Below are positions 1 through 5,830 of a stretch of DNA of 5,839 nt, piece by piece (within the stretch, counting starts at the first letter, position 1; each line of letters starts with the position of its first letter). The translations under genes and the position numbers were made by a program. Below the pieces are notes generated by a model. That model saw only the letters and a program-made list of their open reading frames with translations. It made no database searches and was not told the DNA's origin. The stretch lies in the NCBI GenBank assembly GCA_937965895.1, contig CALCKS010000011.1, positions 1 through 5,839 on the forward strand, given 5' to 3'. The DNA is from an uncultured Campylobacter sp. Its GTDB lineage: Bacteria > Campylobacterota > Campylobacteria > Campylobacterales > Campylobacteraceae.

Positions 1-769
1 AGCTCTGTCCGAATGTCATAAAAAAGCGGATTCGCTTCAGCCCTTTGATGTTTTTAACTAGGCTCTCAAGCTCCTCGTGATAGAGCAGGTAGCTATCTTT
101 GACGCCCACTTTCGGATAGTCCCATTTAAACATTATCTCCATCGGCTCGGTCTCTTTCCACTCGCCGCGCTCCCAGTAGCGGCCTTTTGCGCTTACTTCG
201 CGCAGGTTGATTTCAGGGTTGAAATTCGTCGCAAACGGATATCCGTGATCGCCCGCGTTGCAGTCTAGGATGTCGATCTCGCCGATCTCGTCAAAGAGAT
301 TTTGCTGTGCGTAGGCGCAAAATACGTTCGTCACGCCCGGATCAAAGCCGCTTCCTAGCAGCGCCATCGTGTTTGCGGCTTTGAACTCGCCGTCCTTTGC
401 CCACTGAAGCTTGTATTCAAATTTGGCAGTGTCTGGGTGCTCGTAGTTTGCGGTGTCGATGTATGGGATGCCGGCGCGAGAGCACGCGTCCATGAGTGTT
501 AAGTCCTGGTACGGCAGCGCGACGTTTAGTAGTAGCTCGGCGCCCGTTTTTTTGATTAAATTTACGACCGCGTCGGTGTCGTCCGCGTCGATCTGCGCGG
601 TATCGATCTGCACGCCTAGGCGGTCTTTGATAAATTTAGCGATCGCGTCGCACTTGCTTTTGGTGCGGCTAGCAAGCGTGATCTTGCTAAAAACGTCCGC
701 GTTCATCGCGCATTTTACGGTCGCGACTTGGCTCACGCCGCCCGCGCCTATGATTAAGATATTTGACAT
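1..769 (-). CDS. Carboxyspermidine/carboxynorspermidine dehydrogenase (CASDH, saccharopine dehydrogenase family), N-terminal part
   Basis: Cytoplasmic NADPH-dependent enzyme of the alternative spermidine pathway: it condenses putrescine (or diaminopropane) with aspartate semialdehyde to give carboxyspermidine (or carboxynorspermidine), which a separate decarboxylase turns into spermidine. I translated 256 codons from the ATG at 769-767 to the window edge; the family is about 400 residues, so the C-terminal third is outside. Seen: the Rossmann nucleotide-binding loop GAGGVS at residues 8-13, SRTKSKCD at 35-41, LPYQDL at 85-90, DTANYEHPD at 105-113, LLGSGFDPGVTNVF at 137-150 and DILDCNAGDHGYPFATNFNPEINL at 166-189. 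From memory this is very close to C. jejuni Cj0172c, where the pathway was shown experimentally. An AAGGAG ribosome site (775-780) sits 5 nt before the ATG. It diverges from the TPR gene. Ordinary lysine-type saccharopine dehydrogenase is the alternative but less likely. Confidence 0.93.
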   Translation of the reverse strand, partial: MSNILIIGAGGVSQVATVKCAMNADVFSKITLASRTKSKCDAIAKFIKDRLGVQIDTAQIDADDTDAVVNLIKKTGAELLLNVALPYQDLTLMDACSRAGIPYIDTANYEHPDTAKFEYKLQWAKDGEFKAANTMALLGSGFDPGVTNVFCAYAQQNLFDEIGEIDILDCNAGDHGYPFATNFNPEINLREVSAKGRYWERGEWKETEPMEIMFKWDYPKVGVKDSYLLYHEELESLVKNIKGLKRIRFFMTFGQS

Positions 770-792
770 TTTGGCTCCTTTAAATTTTAGTG

Positions 793-811
793 ATTTTATC
801 CAAAGCTTATA
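793..811 (-). promoter_or_regulatory. Probable promoter of the carboxyspermidine dehydrogenase gene
   Basis: Two overlapping -10 candidates read leftward: TATAAG at 806-811 and TAAAAT at 793-798. Both lie within about 45 nt of the start codon at 769, and no -35 box is evident, which is usual for Campylobacter sigma-70 promoters. I cannot tell which is used. The short divergent gap (770-861) must hold promoters for both flanking genes. Confidence 0.45.
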
Positions 812-831
812 TAAAATTTGCTTTTAGTAGT

Positions 832-837
832 TACAAT
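832..837 (+). promoter_or_regulatory. -10 box of the TPR protein gene
   Basis: TACAAT, one mismatch from TATAAT, is preceded by alternating A and T tracts (808-830) of the kind that replaces the -35 box in Campylobacter. Transcription would begin near 844, giving a leader of about 18 nt that contains the AAAGGA ribosome site at 851-856, 5 nt before the ATG at 862. Confidence 0.5.
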
Positions 838-861
838 AGCGCGAAATTTTAAAGGAATTTT

Positions 862-1602
862 ATGCGTAAAATTTTAATTTTTCTGCTTCCGATTTGGCTG
901 TTTGGGATGAGCTGCGAAGAGGCGATAGAGCTTAGCGCTGAAGAGTTTATTAAGCGCGACCGCAACGCCACGGCTACTGCGCTAGCGAGTGAAAAGGCGG
1001 TGCAAATTTGCCTGGCTGAGTACGGCGAAGAGCATGAGAGTACGATCATAGCATTAAACAACTCGGGCAGCTTTTTTATGTTTGCAGGCGAGCCGCAAAA
1101 GGCGCTCGCAGCCTACGAACGCTCGCTAAAAATTTTACAAAAAGGGCTGGGCAAAGAGCACAAAGCGCTAGCAAAGTCCTATCACGGCGTGGCTAGCGCG
1201 CAGTCAGCACTTGGGAGATACGATGAGGCGATAGCGAATTTCGGCTTGGCGATCAGATGCTATGAGCTAGGCGGCGAGAATATGCAAAAAGATCTGATGA
1301 GCTGCTACGCGGGGCTAGGCGATACGCTCTATAAAACGGGCGACTTTAACGGCGCATACGTAAAACACGCCGTCGCGTTTAGGATTTGCGAAGAGGTTTT
1401 TGGCGCAGACGGCGTAAATTTGCTACGCGCGAAGTACTATGCGCTGATGGCGGGCGATCTAGCGGGACTTGACAATAAAAAAGAAGCGCTGCAAAACTAC
1501 GAAAAAGCTCTTAAAATAGCAAATAAAATTTTAGAAAAAAGCAACGATAAACACGTAAAAAGCCTAAAAGCAGATATGGAAGCAAGGATAAAAGAGTTGT
1601 AA
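862..1602 (+). CDS. Exported tetratricopeptide-repeat protein
   Basis: 246 residues. The N-terminus has a short positive start (Arg2, Lys3), a hydrophobic stretch at 4-16 and GMSC at 15-18, so it is either cleaved by signal peptidase I after Ser17 or lipidated on Cys18; the residue at -3 (Gly15) is not the usual Leu of a lipobox, so the lipoprotein reading is uncertain. The rest is helical repeats of the 42-residue kinesin-light-chain type: units open at Gly55 (GEEH), Gly97 (GKEH), Gly138 (GENM) and Gly181 (GADG), with core residues such as ALAAYERSLKI (81-91) and EALQNYEKALKIA (208-220). A degenerate half repeat covers 28-54 and a charged helix ends the protein. TPR units bind other proteins, so a periplasmic scaffold role is inferred; no enzyme domain is visible. 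It is a single gene, divergent from the polyamine gene and convergent with the flavoprotein gene. Confidence 0.85.
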   Translation: MRKILIFLLPIWLFGMSCEEAIELSAEEFIKRDRNATATALASEKAVQICLAEYGEEHESTIIALNNSGSFFMFAGEPQKALAAYERSLKILQKGLGKEHKALAKSYHGVASAQSALGRYDEAIANFGLAIRCYELGGENMQKDLMSCYAGLGDTLYKTGDFNGAYVKHAVAFRICEEVFGADGVNLLRAKYYALMAGDLAGLDNKKEALQNYEKALKIANKILEKSNDKHVKSLKADMEARIKEL

Positions 1603-1638
1603 ATTTAGCGATTGGATCCTGAGGCAGGCTAAATTTAC
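1599..1638. terminator. Inverted repeat between convergent genes, possible bidirectional terminator
   Basis: GTAAATTTAGC at 1599-1609 is the exact reverse complement of GCTAAATTTAC at 1628-1638, an 11-bp stem with an 18-nt loop that contains the palindrome GGATCC. It overlaps the TAA stop of the TPR gene (1600-1602) and lies 9 bp from the stop of the opposing flavoprotein gene. There is no T run after the stem on either strand, and the arms are AT rich, so intrinsic termination is only a guess from position. A second possible pairing is GAGGC (1621-1625) with GCCTC (1639-1643). Confidence 0.4.
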
Positions 1639-1647
1639 GCCTCTACA

Positions 1648-2949
1648 CTACTCGGCATTTAACCGCTTTGCCAAATTTGCCGCACAGGCAAACGCAAAAT
1701 GCAGATTGTACCCGCCGAGCATCCCCGTTACGTTTAAAACCTCGCCGATAAAGTAAAGCCCGCTAGTGCCGCCATGGCCGCAGTTTACATCTAGCGCGTC
1801 CGTATCTACGCCGCCTTTGGTGACTTCGGCTCGCTCGAAGCCAAACGTGCCAGCAGGCGCAAATTTATAATCAAATAGCTGCAAAATTTTCGCCATTTCA
1901 TCCGCCTTGTACGCGCCGTAAGGTTTGTCGCTAAGCCCCGCCGCGCGCAGAAACTCGAGCGTAAATCGCCTAGGTAGCGGCAGGACGGTACTGAGCTGTT
2001 TTTTGCTTTTTTGCGCGGTTTCGATGTTAAAATTCGGGCAAAAATTTATCGCGATCAAGCCCTTTTGCCAAAAAAGCGAAGCGTTTAGTACGGCTGGACC
2101 GCTTATACCTTTGTGCGTGAAAAGTATGTCGCCTGCAAATTTACGCGGCATTTTTTGCTCGCGGTTTGCGGCGTTTTTACTTGTGCAAGCTACACTAATC
2201 TCGGCTGGAAAACAAACTCCGCTTAGATTTTTAAACCAAAACTCCTCTTTTTGCACGGTAAATCCCACGAGCGCGGGCGCGGGCGGGATGACTTTGATTC
2301 CAAAGCTTTGCGCTATTTCGTAGCCGATATCGCTGGCGCCTAGGCTTTTGTAGCTTAGTCCACCGCTAGCTACGACGAGATTTTTAGCGTAAAATTTTTC
2401 TCCGTTTTCGGCGAGCACTTCAAAAACTTCGTTTAAATTTTGCTCGCAGCGATCAAATTTCGTTTCAAAATCCATCAAATTTTCATCGCAATTTTGCGCG
2501 GGAGAAACGTCTAAAATTTGCCCGTTTTCATCAGCCAAAATTTTTCTAGCGCCCTTTACGCAAACGCCGCAAAATATTTGCGCGTTGCTTTGCCCGGCGC
2601 GTTTTAAAAGCACGCCCAAAACGTCTTTTGCGCCGCTTTCGCAGAAAAATTGATTCTGCTTTTGCTCGTTAAATTTTAACTCGCCAAAAAATTTTAAAAC
2701 GTTTTTGAAGTCTAGATTTTTTAGGATATTTTTGACGAAATTTGCGTCGCCGAGGTAGTTTGACGCGTCGATACGGCGGTTTGTGACGTTGCACCTGCCT
2801 CCGCCGCTAGCTAGGATTTTCTTGCCAGGAGTTGCATTTTTTTCGAGCATGGCGACGTTTTTACCGCGTAAATTCGCCGCCAAAAATAGCCCTGCCGCGC
2901 CCGCTCCGATTATCAAAACGTCGTAAATTTTGCAAATTTTAGCCATCAT
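1648..2949 (-). CDS. NAD(P)/FAD-dependent oxidoreductase, BaiN/HI0933 (YhiN) family
   Basis: 433-residue soluble flavoprotein. The FAD-binding Rossmann motif GAGAAG is at residues 15-20, followed by the acidic end of the second strand (Glu36). The family signature PGKKILASGGGRCNVTN is at 41-57, VVASGG at 192-197, FTHKGISGP at 277-285, the GGVDTDALD segment at 379-387, and the C-terminal FAD signature GLYFIGEVLNVTGMLGGYNL at 397-416. Most family members have no proven substrate; BaiN of gut clostridia was assigned to bile-acid dehydroxylation, which should not be carried over here. A Cys- and acid-rich stretch at about 146-177 seems extra relative to the roughly 400-residue homologues. Two adjacent ATGs (2949 and 2946) follow a GAGG site at 2954-2957; the second has the better spacing (7 against 4 nt). 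It lies 38 bp downstream of the HutX gene with no terminator between, so it is probably co-transcribed. Confidence 0.9.
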   Translation of the reverse strand: MMAKICKIYDVLIIGAGAAGLFLAANLRGKNVAMLEKNATPGKKILASGGGRCNVTNRRIDASNYLGDANFVKNILKNLDFKNVLKFFGELKFNEQKQNQFFCESGAKDVLGVLLKRAGQSNAQIFCGVCVKGARKILADENGQILDVSPAQNCDENLMDFETKFDRCEQNLNEVFEVLAENGEKFYAKNLVVASGGLSYKSLGASDIGYEIAQSFGIKVIPPAPALVGFTVQKEEFWFKNLSGVCFPAEISVACTSKNAANREQKMPRKFAGDILFTHKGISGPAVLNASLFWQKGLIAINFCPNFNIETAQKSKKQLSTVLPLPRRFTLEFLRAAGLSDKPYGAYKADEMAKILQLFDYKFAPAGTFGFERAEVTKGGVDTDALDVNCGHGGTSGLYFIGEVLNVTGMLGGYNLHFAFACAANLAKRLNAE

Positions 2950-2987
2950 AAAACCTCAAAATTTACCCGCGGCAAAGCCATCTAAAA

Positions 2988-3482
2988 TCAAAAGCTATTT
3001 TTTAGCGCTAGGAATTTTTGCTCTTGCGCTTCGTCTAGTTTCATTTTTTCGTTGCGATTTACGAAAAGCTTAAAGATCACGTTGTGATCCGCGTCGTAAA
3101 AGTGCAGGCTGTGTCCGAGAAATCCCATAAATTTAGTGCTCACAAAGCCGATGCTTGCGATGGATTCTTCTTTGAGATGACCGCCTAAAAAGCCTGTTTT
3201 ATCGGTGAAATTTAAAAACCCTTTCGCCTTTTTAGGCATAGGCACGCTCACCTTGATCTCGATGATAAACTCGGGCGTATTTTTGATAAAAAGCATCTCG
3301 CCCCAAGTGCTGACTTCTTCGAAAATTTTCATCAAATTTTCTGCGCCGACCTCCTTAAATTCGTCATCGCCGCGGTACTGCAAGATATCGTATTCGCGTA
3401 CGTTTAGCTGTTTGGCCGCATCGTAAACGGACATCTTTTTGTCCTCGAAAAGCTCGTCGATTTGTTTTTTTAGATCGCTCAT
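2988..3482 (-). CDS. hutX: Heme utilization cytoplasmic carrier, HutX/ChuX family
   Basis: 164 residues, the same size as known HutX and ChuX proteins. These are cytoplasmic dimers that bind heme and help to store it or deliver it to a heme-degrading enzyme. Seen: an N-terminal helical segment (1-45) that resembles a helix-turn-helix; the family start of the beta domain WGEMLFI at 60-66; KGFLNF at 87-92; LGGHL at 99-103 with the conserved His102; FVSTKFMG at 113-120; LHFYDADHNVIFKLFVNRNEKMKL at 126-149; and the end helix with KFLAL at 156-160. The first heme-ligand histidine reported for E. coli ChuX (His65) seems to be Lys67 or Asn68 here, as in other HutX-type proteins that use a different ligand; this alignment is from memory. 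An AAAGGAC ribosome site at 3487-3493 precedes the ATG. No heme receptor or ABC transporter gene is in the window. Downstream is the BaiN-like flavoprotein. Confidence 0.88.
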   Translation of the reverse strand: MSDLKKQIDELFEDKKMSVYDAAKQLNVREYDILQYRGDDEFKEVGAENLMKIFEEVSTWGEMLFIKNTPEFIIEIKVSVPMPKKAKGFLNFTDKTGFLGGHLKEESIASIGFVSTKFMGFLGHSLHFYDADHNVIFKLFVNRNEKMKLDEAQEQKFLALKNSF

Positions 3483-3504
3483 TTTTGTCCTTTTTTGAAA
3501 TTAG

Positions 3505-3525
3505 ATTTTGATAATAGTATTTAAA
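3505..3525 (-). promoter_or_regulatory. hutX promoter with a possible Fur-box-like overlap
   Basis: Read on the minus strand, TATTAT (3511-3516) makes a good -10 box, giving a leader of about 22 nt, with AT tracts further upstream (3520-3537). On the plus strand the same bases read TGATAATAGTATTTA, a partial match to the Fur-type palindrome TGATAATnATTATCA: the left half is perfect and the right half poor. Iron control is expected for a heme gene but is inference here. Confidence 0.45.
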
Positions 3526-3587
3526 AATAGCTAAAAATCGGCTAAATTTACGCGCCTAGCGTCATTTCGTTATCAAACGGTTCGCGA

Positions 3588-3639
3588 GCCGAAGTTTCGG
3601 CATTTTGCGTGGGACGGACTCGGTAAATTTTACCGTCCG
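3588..3639 (-). terminator. Two hairpins after the transporter gene, candidate terminator region
   Basis: The first stem pairs CGGAC (3615-3619) with GTCCG (3635-3639) and GGTAAA (3622-3627) with TTTACC (3629-3634), about 10 nt past the transporter stop codon. The second pairs GCCGA (3588-3592) with TCGGC (3597-3601). Neither is followed by a T run on the minus strand, so termination is inferred from position and structure only. On the plus strand the second hairpin is followed by ATTTTG, but no plus-strand gene is upstream nearby. Confidence 0.4.
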
Positions 3640-3648
3640 CAAAGACCC

Positions 3649-4956
3649 CTAAACGCCTAAAATCTGCTTTATTTCAGCCTCGTTAGTGAGCTTGGAGTTG
3701 TATTTCACGACGAGATTTTGCGCGTTTTTGTAGCACTCCACGACGCCTTTTTGCTTCTCAATCTCGGCTAGATCGGCATCTGTGTCAGACGGCAGATAGA
3801 TATTTTTAAAGATATTAGGGTTGTCTAGCCATTTTAGTGCGATCAGCCACACGACGCAAAGCACCGTCACGACGGCAGAAAGCGCGCTAAGGCCGTAAAA
3901 TTTAAGCAAAGTACCGCCGCCTATGCCGCCGATAAAGCTTCCCATGTAGCCAAAGGCGTTAAAGATGCCTAAAACCGCGCCTTTTTGGCTTACTTTGCTA
4001 AATTTGGACGCCATGGATTGCAGGATCGGTTCGTGCAGGTTAAAGCCGATAAAAAATATAATCACGCCCGCGTAAAACAGCGGCTTGTGCCCGAGCGAGA
4101 GCGCGAAAAGTCCGTAGCAAACGACGAAAAGCGAGACGCCGATGACTAAAATTTGCTTTGTTATGCGCTTCGTTTCGCCGATCGCCCCGCCGATACCCAT
4201 CGCGATAAAGCCAAACACCGTCGCGACCGAGTAGATGCCGCTGAGGTCCTTTTTGTCCATGCCAAAATACTTCACGATGGCGATCGGAATCACGATAAAG
4301 GCCGCCGACATCAGCATTTTTTGCATGAAGTTGCTGATGTTCATGAGTAGTAAATTTCTGTTTGAGAGTAGCTTTACGGCCGGCATTTTGGCCTGTGAGT
4401 GCGTAAATTTAGGCTCCTCGCCAACAGCCGTGTATAAAAGCACGATACAAACAACCGTAACCGCGATCGAGAGGTAAAAAAGGCTTGAAAGGCCGTATTT
4501 GGCGCTAAGTATCGGCGAGAGTATCATAGAAAGCGTAAAGCTAATGCCGATAAACGCGCCCATCATCGCCATCGCGTGTCCGCGCACTTCTTCTTTAGTC
4601 ATATCGCTCATCAGCGCGATCGCCACGGCTCCTATCGCACCCGCACCCTGGATAAATCTACCAAAAATCATCGTGTAGATATCAGTCGCCACCGCACAGA
4701 TCGCAGCTCCAACGATAAAGACGAGCAGGCCTATTAGCATCGAGTTTTTACGCCCGAAGCGGTCCGAGACGTAGCCGAAAACCACCTGAAACGTGATCTG
4801 CGACATCGCGTAAACGCCGATGAGAACGCCGACTAAAAACTCGGTCGCCCCCTCAAGCTCGAGCGCGTAAACGCTGATAACGGGCAAAATGATAAAGAGT
4901 CCGAAAAACCTGCTGCCGATGATAAAAGATAAAGGTAAAGCGCTTTTTACTATCAT
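3649..4956 (-). CDS. YajR-type MFS transporter with C-terminal YAM domain
   Basis: 435 residues. An inner-membrane proton-coupled transporter of the major facilitator superfamily, probably an exporter; the substrate is not known even for E. coli YajR. I see about twelve hydrophobic segments (roughly 7-30, 41-62, 72-91, 95-117, 130-152, 157-177, 203-229, 238-259, 267-287, 292-312, 327-350, 355-376). Motif A, GYVSDRFGRK, is at 61-70 in the loop after helix 2, and a motif-B-like GRFIQGAGAIG with Arg100 is in helix 4. After the last helix, residues 384-433 form a small soluble domain (NIYLPS, then VVECYKNAQNLVVKYNSKLTN) that resembles the ferredoxin-like YAM domain of E. coli YajR, including its VTN-type ending. 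The AAGGA ribosome site (4963-4967) lies 6 nt before the ATG. It is probably a single-gene transcript, divergent from rdgB, with hairpins after its stop. Confidence 0.9.
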   Translation of the reverse strand: MIVKSALPLSFIIGSRFFGLFIILPVISVYALELEGATEFLVGVLIGVYAMSQITFQVVFGYVSDRFGRKNSMLIGLLVFIVGAAICAVATDIYTMIFGRFIQGAGAIGAVAIALMSDMTKEEVRGHAMAMMGAFIGISFTLSMILSPILSAKYGLSSLFYLSIAVTVVCIVLLYTAVGEEPKFTHSQAKMPAVKLLSNRNLLLMNISNFMQKMLMSAAFIVIPIAIVKYFGMDKKDLSGIYSVATVFGFIAMGIGGAIGETKRITKQILVIGVSLFVVCYGLFALSLGHKPLFYAGVIIFFIGFNLHEPILQSMASKFSKVSQKGAVLGIFNAFGYMGSFIGGIGGGTLLKFYGLSALSAVVTVLCVVWLIALKWLDNPNIFKNIYLPSDTDADLAEIEKQKGVVECYKNAQNLVVKYNSKLTNEAEIKQILGV

Positions 4957-4996
4957 AAATTTTCCTTTTTAAAGGAGTGATTTTACCCGAATTTTG

Positions 4997-5002
4997 ATAA
5001 TA
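4997..5002 (-). promoter_or_regulatory. -10 box of the YajR-type transporter gene
   Basis: TATTAT on the minus strand, about 40 nt before the start codon. It sits in a 12-base string, TATTATCAAAAT, that is identical to the one at the hutX promoter (3505-3516). No -35 box is evident. Confidence 0.5.
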
Positions 5003-5024
5003 CGTAAATTAAAGTCGAATTTGA

Positions 5025-5030
5025 TAAAAT
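5025..5030 (+). promoter_or_regulatory. Possible -10 box for rdgB
   Basis: TAAAAT preceded by TTTGA on the plus strand. If used, transcription would begin near 5037 and the leader of about 150 nt would include the whole inverted repeat at 5050-5170. A start further downstream cannot be excluded, but I see no better -10 box between the repeat and the gene. Confidence 0.35.
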
Positions 5031-5049
5031 GCGCGGATTAAAAATAGCA

Positions 5050-5170
5050 TAGCGAAGTATTTTTGGATTATTTTTACGGTTGCGTAGATGAAATTTTGCG
5101 TAGGCTAGGCACGTAGCCTGCCGAGCAAAATTTTAGCAAGCTACGTAAAAAGAACCAAAAAGACAAGCTA
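5050..5170. repeat. Long imperfect inverted repeat (about 120 bp hairpin), unknown element or structured leader
   Basis: Nested complementary arms fold nearly the whole segment on itself: TAGC 5050-5053 with GCTA 5167-5170; TTTTTGG 5060-5066 with CCAAAAA 5155-5161; TTTTTACG 5071-5078 with CGTAAAAA 5144-5151; TAG 5085-5087 with CTA 5141-5143; TGAAATTTTGC 5089-5099 with GCAAAATTTTA 5125-5135 (one G-T pair); GTAGGCTA 5100-5107 with TAGCCTGC 5114-5121 (one G-T pair); apex loop GGCACG 5108-5113. At the base, GCGTAG 5082-5087 can instead pair with CTACGT 5141-5146. No T run follows on either strand, so it is not a plain terminator, and it has no coding capacity. It ends only a few bases before the rdgB ribosome site. 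It may be a miniature mobile or palindromic repeat element, or a structured leader of rdgB. Confidence 0.75.
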
Positions 5171-5174
5171 GAAA

Positions 5175-5188
5175 AAGGAAAAATTTTG
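5175..5188 (+). promoter_or_regulatory. rdgB ribosome binding site and TTG start
   Basis: AAGGA at 5175-5179 (inside a longer A-rich run) is 6 nt before TTG at 5186-5188. The next codons give KIVLATSN, which is the true N-terminus of this family, and reading upstream in the same frame reaches a TAG at 5114-5116 without meeting ATG or GTG. A TTG start is therefore well supported. Confidence 0.85.
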
Positions 5189-5830
5189 AAGATAGTTTTG
5201 GCCACATCCAACTCCGACAAAGTACGCGAAATAAAAGATTTTTTAAAAGATTACGAAATTTACGCACTACGCGAAATTTGCGAGCCCTTTGAGATTGTCG
5301 AGGACGGCGCGACTTTCGCCGCAAACGCGCTAATCAAAGCTCGCGCGGTGCATGCTAAACTGCGTGAGCTAAATTTGGCGGACGAGTTTATCGCGCTAAG
5401 CGATGATAGCGGTATCAGCGTGGAGGCTCTTGGCGGCAGGCCCGGGATTTACTCCGCGAGATTTAGCGATATGAACGAGTGTGGGCAGATAACGGGCAAA
5501 AGTGCGACTGATGCTAGCAACCGCGCAAAGCTGATAGCCGAGCTAAATGCGCTAAATTTGACTGGCTCGCCAGCGTTTTATACTGCTTGTATCGCGGTTA
5601 GCTCAAATTTGGGCGACTTTACGGCGCACGGTTTTATGCACGGCACTGCGATAAACGAGGAGCGCGGCAGCAACGGCTTTGGCTACGATAGTCTTTTTGT
5701 CCCGCGCGGCTTTACGCAGACTCTGGGCGAGCTAGACGACGCCACGAAGCTAAAAATCTCTCACCGCTCAAAGGGGCTTGAGCTCATAAAGTACGTTTTA
5801 AAGAGCCTTGAGAGGAAATTTGGGCGCTAA
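5186..5830 (+). CDS. rdgB: RdgB/HAM1 family dITP/XTP pyrophosphatase
   Basis: 214 residues. A cytoplasmic, Mg-dependent enzyme that hydrolyses non-canonical purine triphosphates (ITP, dITP, XTP) to the monophosphate and pyrophosphate, keeping deaminated bases out of DNA and RNA. Motifs in order: the nucleotide-binding N-terminus LATSNSDKVREI at 5-16; the catalytic region ALSDDSGISVEALGGRPGIYSARF at 70-93, with Asp74 matching the catalytic Asp69 of E. coli RdgB; NRAKLI at 112-117; FGYDSLFVP at 165-173 (the family usually has Pro where Ser169 is); and the base-recognition SHRSKGLEL at 192-200. Length is close to the usual 195-210, with a slightly longer middle (95-110). Translation starts at TTG. 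It follows the long inverted repeat directly and diverges from the transporter gene. The stop is 9 bp from the window end, so operon partners are not visible. Confidence 0.95.
   Translation: MKIVLATSNSDKVREIKDFLKDYEIYALREICEPFEIVEDGATFAANALIKARAVHAKLRELNLADEFIALSDDSGISVEALGGRPGIYSARFSDMNECGQITGKSATDASNRAKLIAELNALNLTGSPAFYTACIAVSSNLGDFTAHGFMHGTAINEERGSNGFGYDSLFVPRGFTQTLGELDDATKLKISHRSKGLELIKYVLKSLERKFGR

Noticed and set aside
453..827. Plus-strand open reading frame of 124 codons
   Set aside because: It lies antisense to the well-supported dehydrogenase gene, whose translation matches a known family along its whole length.
1925..2323. Plus-strand open reading frame of 132 codons
   Set aside because: It is the complement of the flavoprotein gene and has no recognisable domain.
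3578..3591. Additional hairpin CGGTTC/GAGCCG competing with the GCCGA stem
   Set aside because: It is only a short stem with one G-T pair; calling an antiterminator switch from this would be over-reading.
5050..5170. 6S RNA as an explanation of the long hairpin
   Set aside because: 6S RNA is about 180 nt with a large central bubble; this structure is shorter, has only small asymmetric bulges and a 6-base apex, and lacks a clear own promoter.
5050..5170. Integron attC recombination site
   Set aside because: The length and folding are suggestive, but the core motifs (GTTRRRY and RYYYAAC) are not at the ends and there is no cassette arrangement around it.
5133..5324. Minus-strand open reading frame of 63 codons overlapping the start of rdgB
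   Set aside because: It overlaps the conserved rdgB N-terminus and the inverted repeat, and its Arg-rich start is a by-product of the opposite strand.
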